Positions 17,656 through 26,339 of a stretch of 64,000 nt of DNA are shown piece by piece. This stretch comes from CALFXN01 sp937957815. Its GTDB lineage: Bacteria; Synergistota; Synergistia; Synergistales; Aminobacteriaceae. How positions within the stretch are numbered: the stretch's first letter is position 1; every line of letters starts with the position of its first letter. The translations under genes and the position numbers were made by a program. Location of the stretch: assembly GCA_036788195.1 (NCBI GenBank), contig DAIQNX010000003.1, positions 62,001 to 126,000 of the forward strand. Direction: 5' to 3'. The notes beneath the pieces were generated by a model. It was not told the origin of the DNA, did not search any database, and worked only from the letters and a program-made list of their open reading frames with translations.

Positions 17656-20090
17656 AACCCTGCATCTGCATTCACGGGCATTTCTATCAGCCTCCCAGGG
17701 AAAACCCATGGCTCGATGCTGTCGAATCGCAGGATTCCGCCTCGCCGTGGCACGACTGGAACGAACGCATCACGGCCGAATGCTATGCGCCGAACGCCGC
17801 GGCCCGGATTCTCGGAGAGGACGGCAAAATAATCGCGATCCGGAAGAACTACGCGCGGATGAGCTTCAACATGGGGCCGACGCTTCTGACGTGGATGGAA
17901 CGCGCCAAACCGGATGTCTACGGGGCGATCATCGACGCCGACGCGGAAGGCGCGGAACGGTTTTCCGGCCACGGCCCCGCGATCGCCCAGGCATACGGCC
18001 ACGCGATCCTGCCGCTTGCTCCGGAACGGGACCGGAGGACGCAGATCGTCTGGGGCATCCGCGACTTCGAGCGGCGTTTCGGTCGTTTCCCGGAAGGAAT
18101 GTGGCTTCCGGAGACCGCGGCCGACACGCCGACGCTCGAGGCGCTCGCGGCCGAGGGAATCAGGTTCACGATTCTGGCCCCGCGGCAGGCGTCGGAAGTT
18201 CGGCTCGCGTCCTCCGACGGGAGCGAGCGGTGGACGGATGTCGGGGGAGAGCGGATCGAAAGGGGGGTGCCGTATATCTGCTCTCTGCCGTCCGGCAAAT
18301 CCCTGGTCCTTTTCTTCTACGACGGACCCCTTTCCCGGGATATCGCCTTCGGCCCGCTGCTTCGCAACGGAGGCGAGCTCGCGCAGCGACTGATCGAGGC
18401 GGGGCGTTCGCTGCGGACGGACGGAGCTGCGGAAGCGGCTCTGGAGATCGTCGCACTGGACGGAGAGACGTTCGGGCATCACCACACGTACGGAGACATG
18501 GCGCTCGCGTACTGCCTCGATCTCGTCGAAACGGGACGGGACGCGACGCTCACCGTCTTCGGAGAGTATCTCGACCGCTTTCCCCCGAAGAGGGAAGTCC
18601 GGATCGTCGAGAATTCCTCGTGGAGCTGCGCACACGGAGTCGAGCGATGGAGGGCCGATTGCGGCTGCTGCACCGGAATGCATCCGGGATGGCGACAGAC
18701 ATGGAGGGGACCGCTCAGGCAGGGACTCGACTTTCTCGGGGAATCGCTCGACGGACTGTTCGAAACCGGAGGACGGGAACTTTTCGCGGATCCGTGGACA
18801 GTCCGGAACGCATACGTCGATATCGCCGACATTCAACAGTACAGGGACGACGTTCGTGCCGATTCCGTCGACCGTTTCCTCGAAAAGCACATCGGAAGGA
18901 AGCCGACGCCGGAAGAACGGACTCGCGCGCTCACGCTGCTCGAGATGCAGCGCTGCCGCCTTCTCATGTTCACGAGCTGCGGGTGGTTCTTCGACGACAT
19001 CTCGGGCATCGAAAGCATCCAGATCCTGCGGTATGCCGCGCGAGCGATGGATCTCGCGGAGACCTTGTCCCCGGAATTCCGGCTCCGCGACATCGCCGGA
19101 GGATTTCTTCGCGAGCTCGAGAAGGCCCCGAGCAATATCCCGGAGCTTCTCGACGGGGCGCGGATTTTCAACGTCTTCGTCGAGCCCGAGCGGGCGGAGC
19201 CTCTTCGCGTGGGGGCGAATATCGCCGTTTCGTCGTTTTTCCCGGTCCGAAACGGAACGTTGCCCGGGAACGACCGTCCCCCGGACATACCGGCGTTCCG
19301 CCCGGAGATCAGGAAGCGTGAAACCGGAGGGACGGAAGGAAAGACGTACGGCATCGGCCTGATCTCCATACTCGACATCCGTCTGCAGGCGCGTTACGAT
19401 GTGTGCTACGCCATTCTTTCGCGCGGAGGGAAGGATCTCGTCTGCGGCGCGGGGTACTGCGGAACGGACGAAGAATACGAACGAAATCGTTCGAAGCTGT
19501 TGCCCTCTCTCCTTTCGGGCGACGAGCGCGGCATCGTGAGGATGTTCGGACACGACACGTTCTCGCTGCGTCATCTCTTCCGCGACGAGTTGCGCAGGAT
19601 AACGCGGCGGATCATCGCGGACGACGCGCATGACATCGAACGGATCCTCAGGGATGTCGTCCGGAACTACGAAGGACTCCTCGAGTTTCTTTCCGTGGTA
19701 TCCGTGCCGGTTCCCGAAGCCGTCCGGAGCGCCGCGGAGGTGATATGCAACGCCGATATCCGCCTCGAGATCGAGCGTCCCGTGCCGAATACGGAGCGGC
19801 TGCTTCGCCTGTGCCGGAACGCAAGAAAGTGGCGTGTCGAAATCGATGTCCCCGGACTGACCCATATCCTCGTCGGGAGGATGGACGAGTTCGCGGCGAT
19901 GTTCGACCAGCCGGGACGGGAGGAGGATGCCGTCGAGATGATCGGGCGTATGGCGGCTTTCGTTCGTTCCGCCGGTTGGCCCGTGAATCTCTGGAACGTT
20001 CAGAACGCTTTCTTCCGGTTCATCGGCCGCCACCCGAAGACGAAGGAAACTGAAGACCTCGCCGGACTTCTCGACATCCGGATCGAATGA
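17652..20090 (+). CDS. GH57-type glycoside hydrolase with DUF3536 domain
   Basis: An 812-aa protein. The N-terminal half carries GH57 landmarks: ICIHGHFYQPPRENPW at the start, GMWLPETAADTPTLEAL with the expected catalytic Glu, and LDGETFGHHHTYGD with a conserved Asp. The second half matches the DUF3536 extension known behind such barrels (LEMQRCRLLMFTSCGWFFDD). GH57 enzymes act on alpha-glucans (amylases, transferases, branching enzymes); the precise reaction of the DUF3536 group is not settled to my knowledge. The overlap with glgB points to glycogen or maltodextrin remodelling. No signal peptide is seen, so it is likely cytoplasmic. Confidence 0.82.
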   Translation: MKPCICIHGHFYQPPRENPWLDAVESQDSASPWHDWNERITAECYAPNAAARILGEDGKIIAIRKNYARMSFNMGPTLLTWMERAKPDVYGAIIDADAEGAERFSGHGPAIAQAYGHAILPLAPERDRRTQIVWGIRDFERRFGRFPEGMWLPETAADTPTLEALAAEGIRFTILAPRQASEVRLASSDGSERWTDVGGERIERGVPYICSLPSGKSLVLFFYDGPLSRDIAFGPLLRNGGELAQRLIEAGRSLRTDGAAEAALEIVALDGETFGHHHTYGDMALAYCLDLVETGRDATLTVFGEYLDRFPPKREVRIVENSSWSCAHGVERWRADCGCCTGMHPGWRQTWRGPLRQGLDFLGESLDGLFETGGRELFADPWTVRNAYVDIADIQQYRDDVRADSVDRFLEKHIGRKPTPEERTRALTLLEMQRCRLLMFTSCGWFFDDISGIESIQILRYAARAMDLAETLSPEFRLRDIAGGFLRELEKAPSNIPELLDGARIFNVFVEPERAEPLRVGANIAVSSFFPVRNGTLPGNDRPPDIPAFRPEIRKRETGGTEGKTYGIGLISILDIRLQARYDVCYAILSRGGKDLVCGAGYCGTDEEYERNRSKLLPSLLSGDERGIVRMFGHDTFSLRHLFRDELRRITRRIIADDAHDIERILRDVVRNYEGLLEFLSVVSVPVPEAVRSAAEVICNADIRLEIERPVPNTERLLRLCRNARKWRVEIDVPGLTHILVGRMDEFAAMFDQPGREEDAVEMIGRMAAFVRSAGWPVNLWNVQNAFFRFIGRHPKTKETEDLAGLLDIRIE

Positions 20091-20128
20091 CTGCCGGGAT
20101 TCCCGCACGAATACGGAGGAGTTCTCTC

Positions 20129-21274
20129 GTGGAACGCAGTGCCATTTCGAAATGCAAGCGAATCGTCGTCAAGGTCGGGACGAGCACCGTCACGCACGCG
20201 ACGGGCAAGATCAACCTCCATCGCATGGAACGTCTCGCCCGGGAAATCTCGGATCTCGCAAGCATGGGGCGCGAGATCGTCCTGATCTCGTCCGGCGCCG
20301 TCGGCGCCGGACTCGGAAAGCTGAACCGCGCGGAACGCCCCCGCACTCTGCCGGAAAAGCAGGCGATGGCGTCGATCGGCCAGGGACGCCTCATGCACAT
20401 GTACGAAAAATTTTTTTCCGAGTATGGGAACACCGTCGCGCAGGTGCTCCTGACGCGCGATGTCTTCTCCGACCGCCTCAGGTTCCTGAACGCACGCAAT
20501 ACGATCCTCACGCTCCTCGAATGGGGCGTCATCCCGGTCATCAACGAGAACGACACGGTCGCCGTCGAAGAGCTCAGGTTCGGCGACAACGACACGCTTT
20601 CCGCGATGGTCGCATCCCTCACGGACGCGGACCTCACTCTGATTCTCTCCGATATCGACGGACTTTACGACGACAATCCGCGTACGAACCCGGACGCGAC
20701 GATCATCCCCGAGGTCGCGGAGATCACGGACGCGATGTTCGATCGCTCGCACGGACGGGGCAGCCGCAACGCGAGCGGTGGAATGTACACGAAACTTTTG
20801 GCCGCGAAGATCTGTATGGCCGCCGGAATTCCGATGGTGATCGCGAAGAACGACGAACGGGACGTCATCCGCCGGATCGCGTGCGGCGAACCTCTCGGAA
20901 CGTTATTTCTGCCGGCCCGGGACTCGGGAGACGGGCGGTGTCAGGGGCTCAGGAACGCCCGGAAGCACTGGATCGCGTTCGAGAGCAACCCGACCGGAAG
21001 GCTGATCGTGGATGAAGGCGCCGCGGAAGCGCTCCGTATCCGCGGCAAGAGCCTGCTCCCTTCGGGGGTCGTCCGCGCGGAGGGACTCTTCGACCGCGGG
21101 GCGGTCGTGTCGGTTGTGACGGAGGACGGCCGCGAGATCGCGCGCGGAATCGCGTGTTATTCGTCCGAAGACGTGTCCCGGATCGCGGGGCGTCACACGG
21201 ACGAAATCGGCAGGATCCTGGGGAGCAAGGACTACGACGTCGTCATCCACAGGAACAATATGGCGGTGCTTTAG
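20129..21274 (+). CDS. proB: glutamate 5-kinase with C-terminal PUA domain
   Basis: A 381-aa protein that phosphorylates glutamate in the first step of proline synthesis. The amino acid kinase fold shows IVVKVGTSTVT, LISSGAVGAG, PVINENDTVAV and SGGMYTKLLAA; a PUA domain occupies about the last 90 residues. I chose the GTG at 20129, since GGAGGAG lies 7 bases upstream; the ATG at 20087 is buried in the preceding gene and lacks a site. The gap to the GH57-like gene is only 38 bp and has no terminator, so glgB-GH57-proB-proA may share a transcript. Confidence 0.95.
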   Translation: MERSAISKCKRIVVKVGTSTVTHATGKINLHRMERLAREISDLASMGREIVLISSGAVGAGLGKLNRAERPRTLPEKQAMASIGQGRLMHMYEKFFSEYGNTVAQVLLTRDVFSDRLRFLNARNTILTLLEWGVIPVINENDTVAVEELRFGDNDTLSAMVASLTDADLTLILSDIDGLYDDNPRTNPDATIIPEVAEITDAMFDRSHGRGSRNASGGMYTKLLAAKICMAAGIPMVIAKNDERDVIRRIACGEPLGTLFLPARDSGDGRCQGLRNARKHWIAFESNPTGRLIVDEGAAEALRIRGKSLLPSGVVRAEGLFDRGAVVSVVTEDGREIARGIACYSSEDVSRIAGRHTDEIGRILGSKDYDVVIHRNNMAVL

Positions 21275-21287
21275 GAGGTCGGGACTC

Positions 21288-22544
21288 ATGCTCGAGGAAT
21301 ATGTCCGCGGACTGGGACGGCGGGCGAAGGAAGCGGCCCGGGTTCTCGCGACGGCGACGGCCGAGACGAAGAACGCGGCGCTTCTCGCGATGGCGGAAGC
21401 GCTGCGGAACGGAAGAGGGGCAATTCTCGCGGCGAATGCGGAGGACATCGGGGCCGGGGAGCGCGCGGGATTGAAGCCCGCGCTTCTCGAGCGGCTGATG
21501 CTGAACGACGTCCGAATCGAGGGGATGGCGCGGGGACTCGAGGACGTCGCGTCGTTCGTCGATCCGGTCGGCGAGATGACGGGAATGTGGACGGTCGAGC
21601 AGGGGCTTCGCATCGGGTGTGTCCGCGTCCCGCTCGGTGTCATCGGCGTCATCTACGAGTCGCGTCCGAATGTGACGGCTGACTCGGCCGGACTCTGTCT
21701 CAAGGCCGGAAACGCGGTGATCCTCCGAGGTGGGAGCGAGGCGCTGCACAGCAACCGCGAGATCGCCCGGAGGATCTCCGGGGCGGCTGTTTCGGCGGGA
21801 CTTCCGGAGGGGACGATACAGCTCCTCGACAGCTCTGACCGCGAGGCGACGCGGATATTGATGCGGATGACGGAGTACCTCGACGTGCTGATTCCGCGCG
21901 GCGGCAAGGGGCTCAAGAAGGCTGTCCAGGAAAACGCGAAGGTGCCGTACATCATGACGGGCATGGGGAACTGCCATATCTTCGTCGACGCGTCCGCGGA
22001 TCTTGGCAGGGCCGTGCAGATCGTCCTGAACGCGAAGGTCCAGCGCCCCTCGGTCTGCAACGCGATCGAAAAAATCCTCGTTCACGAGGTGGTCGCGGAG
22101 CGATTTCTTCCGGCGGTGACGGCGGCGCTCCGCGAAAAGGGCGTCGAACTCCGCGGCGACGAGGCTGCCCGGCGGATCGTTCCCGACATGGTTCCGGCAA
22201 CTTCCGAGGATTGGGACACCGAATATCTCGACCTCATCCTCGGCGTTCGCGTCGTTCCCGGGATACGCGAGGCGATGGATCATATCGCGGCGCACGGGAG
22301 CGGGCACAGCGAGGCGATCCTGACCGAGAGCTACGAGAACGCGCAGATCTTCCTGACGGGGGTCGACGCGGCGGCCGTGTACGTCAACGCGTCGACGCGC
22401 TTCACGGACGGCGGAGTCTTCGGCTTCGGGGCCGAGATCGGCATCAGCACGCAAAAGCTTCATACCCGCGGTCCGATGGGCGTTCGGCAGCTCACGTCGA
22501 ACAAGTACGTCATTTACGGAAACGGACAGATCCGAAGAGGCTAA
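21288..22544 (+). CDS. proA: gamma-glutamyl phosphate reductase
   Basis: A 418-aa protein that reduces glutamyl-5-phosphate to glutamate semialdehyde with NADPH. It has the aldehyde dehydrogenase fold, with GVIGVIYESRPNVTADSAGLCLKAGNA and the catalytic cysteine in QRPSVCNAIEK. AGGAGG precedes the ATG, 13 bases after proB. The two make the usual proBA pair. No hairpin terminator follows; the next gene has its own promoter. Confidence 0.96.
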   Translation: MLEEYVRGLGRRAKEAARVLATATAETKNAALLAMAEALRNGRGAILAANAEDIGAGERAGLKPALLERLMLNDVRIEGMARGLEDVASFVDPVGEMTGMWTVEQGLRIGCVRVPLGVIGVIYESRPNVTADSAGLCLKAGNAVILRGGSEALHSNREIARRISGAAVSAGLPEGTIQLLDSSDREATRILMRMTEYLDVLIPRGGKGLKKAVQENAKVPYIMTGMGNCHIFVDASADLGRAVQIVLNAKVQRPSVCNAIEKILVHEVVAERFLPAVTAALREKGVELRGDEAARRIVPDMVPATSEDWDTEYLDLILGVRVVPGIREAMDHIAAHGSGHSEAILTESYENAQIFLTGVDAAAVYVNASTRFTDGGVFGFGAEIGISTQKLHTRGPMGVRQLTSNKYVIYGNGQIRRG

Positions 22545-22546
22545 CC

Positions 22547-22576
22547 TTGAGGGAAAATCTTTCCTCATGTTATGAT
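22547..22576 (+). promoter_or_regulatory. promoter of TRAP operon 1
   Basis: TTGAGG (22547-22552), an 18-bp spacer and TATGAT (22571-22576), in the only AT-rich stretch between proA and dctP. The -35 overlaps the region just after the proA stop. Confidence 0.65.
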
Positions 22577-22617
22577 TCCGTAACGGGTTTAATTTTATTT
22601 GTGAAGGAGTGGTGGGT

Positions 22618-23649
22618 GTGAAACGTCTTTTCCTGCTCGTACTTTGCGTCGTTATGGTTACCTGTGGGGCGGCTTTCGCGGCGACCGAGATCAAGATGGC
22701 CTATACCGGCCCCGCGGATGCCGAAAACAACGCGTTGCACCTGTACGCCATGAACTTCAAGAAGCTCGTCGAGGAAGCGACGAAGGGCGAAATCACGCTC
22801 AAGCTCTTCCCCGACAGCCAGCTCGGGAACGAAGAGGAACGCATGGAACTCATGTCGAAGAAGGGCATGAACCAGCCGATTTTCAACCTCGCTTCGTTCG
22901 CGGGCGTCGCGCCGGTCTTCCCGGAAATCTACGCCTCTGCGGTTCCGTTCATGTTCGACAGCTACAAGGCCGCGCATTTCTTTTTCGATGAGGGGACCTA
23001 CTGGGCGAAGGCGAAGGAAGAGTTCCAGAAGAGGAGCAGCGTCGTCCTGCTCGAAGCGATCGAGGAGGGTGGATTCCTGGCGTTCACGAACAACGTGCGG
23101 GAAATCAGGAAAGCCGATGACTTCAAGGGCTTGAAGTTCCGCGGAATGGACGAGGGACAGGTCACCCTGTACAAGGCGTTCGGCGCGAGCGGCACGCCGA
23201 TCCCCTGGACCGAACTCTATATGGCGCTCAAGACCGGCGTCGTGAACGGCCAGATGAACCCCGCGATGTACATCAAGATGGGAAGCCTCTTCGAAGTACA
23301 GAACTACCTGACCCTGGCGAACATCCAGTACTCCGACCAGTTCCTCGTCGCGAACGGCGACATGTGGAACGGTTTCTCGCCGGAGATGAAAAAGACCATC
23401 GCCGATGCCGCGAAGAAGGCGAACGCCCTGAACCGCGAAGCGATGGAGAAGCAGGACGCCTCGGACGTGAAGTACCTCGTCGACAAGGGCATGAAGGCCT
23501 ACGCCCCGAACCCCGAGGAGATGGAATCCTTCCGGAAGGTCGGCCAGCCCGCGTACGTCGAGTGGCTCAAGAGCAAGATGTCCAAGGAATGGCTCGACCT
23601 CGCCCTCGAGAGCGCCAGGACCGCGAACGAAAAGGCGAAGGGAAAATAG
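22618..23649 (+). CDS. TRAP transporter solute-binding protein (DctP family)
   Basis: A 343-aa secreted protein. A signal peptide covers residues 1 to about 20 (KRLFLLVLCVVMV, then GAAFA-A cleavage). The mature part is DctP-like: FKKLVEEATKGEITLKLFPDSQLGNEEE at the front and GLKFRGMD and VPWTELYMALKTG-type motifs in the middle. It captures a small organic acid or related solute for the DctQ/DctM permease encoded next. AAGGAG lies 8 bases before the GTG at 22618; two nearby GTG codons are less well placed. The ligand cannot be read from sequence. Confidence 0.9.
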   Translation: MKRLFLLVLCVVMVTCGAAFAATEIKMAYTGPADAENNALHLYAMNFKKLVEEATKGEITLKLFPDSQLGNEEERMELMSKKGMNQPIFNLASFAGVAPVFPEIYASAVPFMFDSYKAAHFFFDEGTYWAKAKEEFQKRSSVVLLEAIEEGGFLAFTNNVREIRKADDFKGLKFRGMDEGQVTLYKAFGASGTPIPWTELYMALKTGVVNGQMNPAMYIKMGSLFEVQNYLTLANIQYSDQFLVANGDMWNGFSPEMKKTIADAAKKANALNREAMEKQDASDVKYLVDKGMKAYAPNPEEMESFRKVGQPAYVEWLKSKMSKEWLDLALESARTANEKAKGK

Positions 23650-23654
23650 CGCTC

Positions 23655-24173
23655 ATGACGGATCCCTCCGGAAAATCCCGGATATCCGTCTGGACCGCAA
23701 GACTGGAACGCCTCAGCGCCTGGAGCGCCGGGGCGTTCCTCGTTCTTACGATCGCGGATATTCTTTTAGGAGTCTTTCAGCGTTATTTTCTCGGAAGTTC
23801 GATGATCTGGTCCGAAGAGGTCGCGCGCTTCTCCCTTCTCTGGCTCGTGATGCTCGGAGCGACGGGGGCCTTTCTCCGGGGCGACCACATGGCAATCGAC
23901 TTCGTCATCAAGAAGATGCCCGTCCCGCTGCAAAAACTTGCCTCGCTCGTCCGCCTGCTCATATCGGCGGGAATGCTCGGACTCATGATCTCCCTCGGTC
24001 TCACGAACGCCCTGAGCATGTGGCACATGAAGACGATGGCGCTCAACATCCCGAAGACGTTCCCGTTGCTTTCCGTTCCCGTCGGACTGATTCTTTTGTT
24101 CGCGGCCGTCGTCCTGACGCATCTTCCCTCGGCGTCTTCGCGCGCCGCCGACCGGAAGGAGGCCTCAGCCTGA
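23655..24173 (+). CDS. TRAP transporter small permease (DctQ family)
   Basis: A 172-aa membrane protein with four hydrophobic segments and the DctQ signature region around FQRYFLGSSMIWSEEVARFSLLWLVMLGA followed by LRGDHMAIDFV. It forms the integral membrane transporter with the large subunit. It begins five bases after the dctP stop, and its stop is one base before the dctM start. Confidence 0.9.
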   Translation: MTDPSGKSRISVWTARLERLSAWSAGAFLVLTIADILLGVFQRYFLGSSMIWSEEVARFSLLWLVMLGATGAFLRGDHMAIDFVIKKMPVPLQKLASLVRLLISAGMLGLMISLGLTNALSMWHMKTMALNIPKTFPLLSVPVGLILLFAAVVLTHLPSASSRAADRKEASA

Positions 24174-24174
24174 G

Positions 24175-25464
24175 ATGGGTCAGATAATGCTCATTTCTTT
24201 CTTCATCCTCATGTTCCTCGGACTTCCGCTCTACCTGTCTCTTCTCTCGACTGCCCTCATCGGGATCGCGGCGCTCGGGGACTGGTCCCTGGTCCGGGTT
24301 CTCGCACAGCAGTTCTACGGCGGGATGGACGTCTTCTCGCTGATGGCGATCCCGTTTTTCATCCTCACCGGAATCCTCATGAACCGCGCCGGACTCACGG
24401 ACCGCCTCATGGACTTCAGCCGTCTCCTCGTCGGATCGGTCCGTGGCGGCCTCGGCTACGTCAACGTCGTCGCCGGAATCATCCTCGCCGGCGTCAACGG
24501 TTCCGCGGCGGCCGACGCGTCGGCGCTCGGATCGATCCTCATTCCAGCCATGGTCAAGGACGGCTTTTCCCCGTCCTATTCCGCCGGACTGACGGCGAGC
24601 AGCTCCCTGATCGGACCGATCATCCCACCGAGCATCTTCATGATCATCTACGCCTCGATGACGAACACGTCAATAGGCGGCCTCTTCGCGGCAGGGATCA
24701 TTCCCGGGTTCGTCCTCGGAGGCGCGTTCATGGTGATGAATTACTTCTATTCCCTGAAGCATCACATGCCCGTCCTCGATTCGAAAATGGTCCGCGCTCA
24801 TGCCGGAGAGATCGTCAAAAAGTCGGCGAGCGCGCTCTTCGCTCCGCTCATCATCATCGGCGGCATCATCACCGGCGTCGTGACGCCGACCGAGTCGGGG
24901 GCGCTCGCCTGCGCCTATTGCCTCGCCGCCGGACTTTTCTTCACGCGGGAGCTGACGGTCAGGGCTCTCTGGGAGTCGATCTACGAAACGATCCGTCTCA
25001 CGAGTTCGATATTCCTCATCATGGGCGCGGCGACGGTTATCGGCTGGCTTCTCAAGTGGGATCAGGTGCCGCAGCGTTTCGCGATGCTGCTCACGCAGAG
25101 CGGCGTCGTCCAGAGTCCGCTCATGCTCATGCTTGTGCTTTCGGCCATCATCTTCCCGATAGGGATGTTTATGGAAGAGGTTTCGACGCTGACGCTTCTG
25201 ACACCGATCTTTTTTCCGCTCGCAGTGAAGGCGGGAATCGATCCCCTGCAATTCGGAATCGTGATGACGCTCAACGTTACGATCGCGCTGATCACGCCTC
25301 CGATGGGGGCCTGCAACTACATCGTCGCGGCTGTCGGCAAAGTCAAGCTGTCGGACGTTTTCATCCATATCTGGCCGTTCATCGGAGTGGCTATGCTGGC
25401 GCTTCTCGTCATCATCTTCTTTCCGCCCCTTTCGACCTTCATTCCGAGAGTTCTCGGTCTGTAG
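24175..25464 (+). CDS. TRAP transporter large permease (DctM family)
   Basis: A 429-aa protein with about a dozen membrane segments, the usual DctM size. Recognisable stretches include IPFFILTGILMNRAG, GSAAADASALGSILIPAM and SSLIGPIIPPSI, the last being the conserved pore-region motif. It drives solute uptake by an ion gradient. AGGAGG is located about 14 bases before its ATG, within the end of the small subunit gene. The VanX-like gene follows after 10 bp, so it is probably cotranscribed. Confidence 0.92.
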   Translation: MGQIMLISFFILMFLGLPLYLSLLSTALIGIAALGDWSLVRVLAQQFYGGMDVFSLMAIPFFILTGILMNRAGLTDRLMDFSRLLVGSVRGGLGYVNVVAGIILAGVNGSAAADASALGSILIPAMVKDGFSPSYSAGLTASSSLIGPIIPPSIFMIIYASMTNTSIGGLFAAGIIPGFVLGGAFMVMNYFYSLKHHMPVLDSKMVRAHAGEIVKKSASALFAPLIIIGGIITGVVTPTESGALACAYCLAAGLFFTRELTVRALWESIYETIRLTSSIFLIMGAATVIGWLLKWDQVPQRFAMLLTQSGVVQSPLMLMLVLSAIIFPIGMFMEEVSTLTLLTPIFFPLAVKAGIDPLQFGIVMTLNVTIALITPPMGACNYIVAAVGKVKLSDVFIHIWPFIGVAMLALLVIIFFPPLSTFIPRVLGL

Positions 25465-25474
25465 GAGGGGAAAG

Positions 25475-26224
25475 ATGGTGTACGACGAACCCGTAGCGCG
25501 TTACGATTTCTCGTGGAAACGCTCGCAGTCCGTGCCGATCGTCGAAAACGGCGAACCGGTCGTTCCTGCGCACCTCTGCCCGGAATGCGTCGTGGTCCTC
25601 CGGCAATACTATCTCGAAGGTATCGACGGAGCCCTTCCCGAGGCATATCTTCGCGAGGGAAGTTTCCGGAGGCTCGTTTCGGCGGCCCGATGCCTGCCGA
25701 CGGGATACAGAATGGTCCTCCTCGACGGCTGGCGCCCCGTGCGTCTTCAACAAGGGCTCTTCAACGCGTATCTCGGGAGACTCATGGACAAATGTCCGAA
25801 CGCAGACGAAGAGGAGCTCCGCGTGATGGCGTCGAAGTTCGTCGCGCTTCCGTCGAACGATGCCGCAAGTCCGTCGCCGCACCTGACCGGCGGCGCGGTC
25901 GATTGCAGCATCGCCGATCCTGACGGCGTCATGCTCGATATGGGATCGGATTTCGACGAAACGTCCGAGCGGTCTGCATCCCGCTGGTTCGAGGATCGCC
26001 TCGAAGCGGGAAAAGCCCTTTCCGAGCGGGAGCGGTCGATGATGCGCAACCGGAGGTTGCTCCACGCCGTCATGCGCCAGGCCGGGTTCACGAACTATCC
26101 CGACGAATGGTGGCATTTCGACTTCGGCAACCAGAACTGGGCGTTGCTCTCGGGAGCGGCGAACGCGTTCTACGGTCCGGTGACCCCGAGATTCGCGTGG
26201 AGGAATCCGGACGTTCAGGACTGA
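25475..26224 (+). CDS. D-alanyl-D-alanine dipeptidase (VanX/DdpX, M15D)
   Basis: A 249-aa zinc dipeptidase. Zinc ligands and catalytic residues are visible: H136 and D143 in SPHLTGGAVD, E211 and H214 in EWWHFD, and the structural Arg in LLDGWRPVR. Members cleave D-Ala-D-Ala, for wall turnover or, in resistant strains, vancomycin resistance. There is no signal peptide, so it acts in the cytoplasm. It sits directly behind TRAP system 1 (TAGGAGGGG before the ATG), and no vanH/vanA partners are nearby. This points to use of D-amino acid dipeptides as nutrients or recycling rather than resistance; that is inference. Confidence 0.88.
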   Translation: MVYDEPVARYDFSWKRSQSVPIVENGEPVVPAHLCPECVVVLRQYYLEGIDGALPEAYLREGSFRRLVSAARCLPTGYRMVLLDGWRPVRLQQGLFNAYLGRLMDKCPNADEEELRVMASKFVALPSNDAASPSPHLTGGAVDCSIADPDGVMLDMGSDFDETSERSASRWFEDRLEAGKALSERERSMMRNRRLLHAVMRQAGFTNYPDEWWHFDFGNQNWALLSGAANAFYGPVTPRFAWRNPDVQD

Positions 26225-26254
26225 CGCGACAACCGGTACTCCCGCACGAGAGTA

Positions 26255-26306
26255 GGATATGACCGAGGGGCTCACCGGCACGTTCGGGAGCCCTTCGGTC
26301 ATATCC
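26255..26306. repeat. long inverted repeat without U-tract between convergent genes
   Basis: A 19-bp arm GGATATGACCGAGGGGCTC (26255-26273) pairs with 26288-26306 at every position, one of them G-U. A further CCG/CGG pair lies inside the 14-nt loop. No T-run follows on either strand. It fills most of the 115-bp space between the VanX-like gene and the ABC permease stop, so it may end transcription of both or block read-through. Confidence 0.8.
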
Positions 26307-26339
26307 ATCCCTGAAGATTGACTTCCGGCAGCCGTCCCG

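Noticed and set aside
17556..20108. 850-codon minus-strand frame under the GH57-like gene
   Set aside because: Antisense shadow of a gene with clear GH57 motifs; no start signal or family resemblance.
25475..26224. Vancomycin resistance cassette
   Set aside because: Only a VanX-like dipeptidase is present; no vanH, vanA/B ligase or vanRS genes lie nearby.
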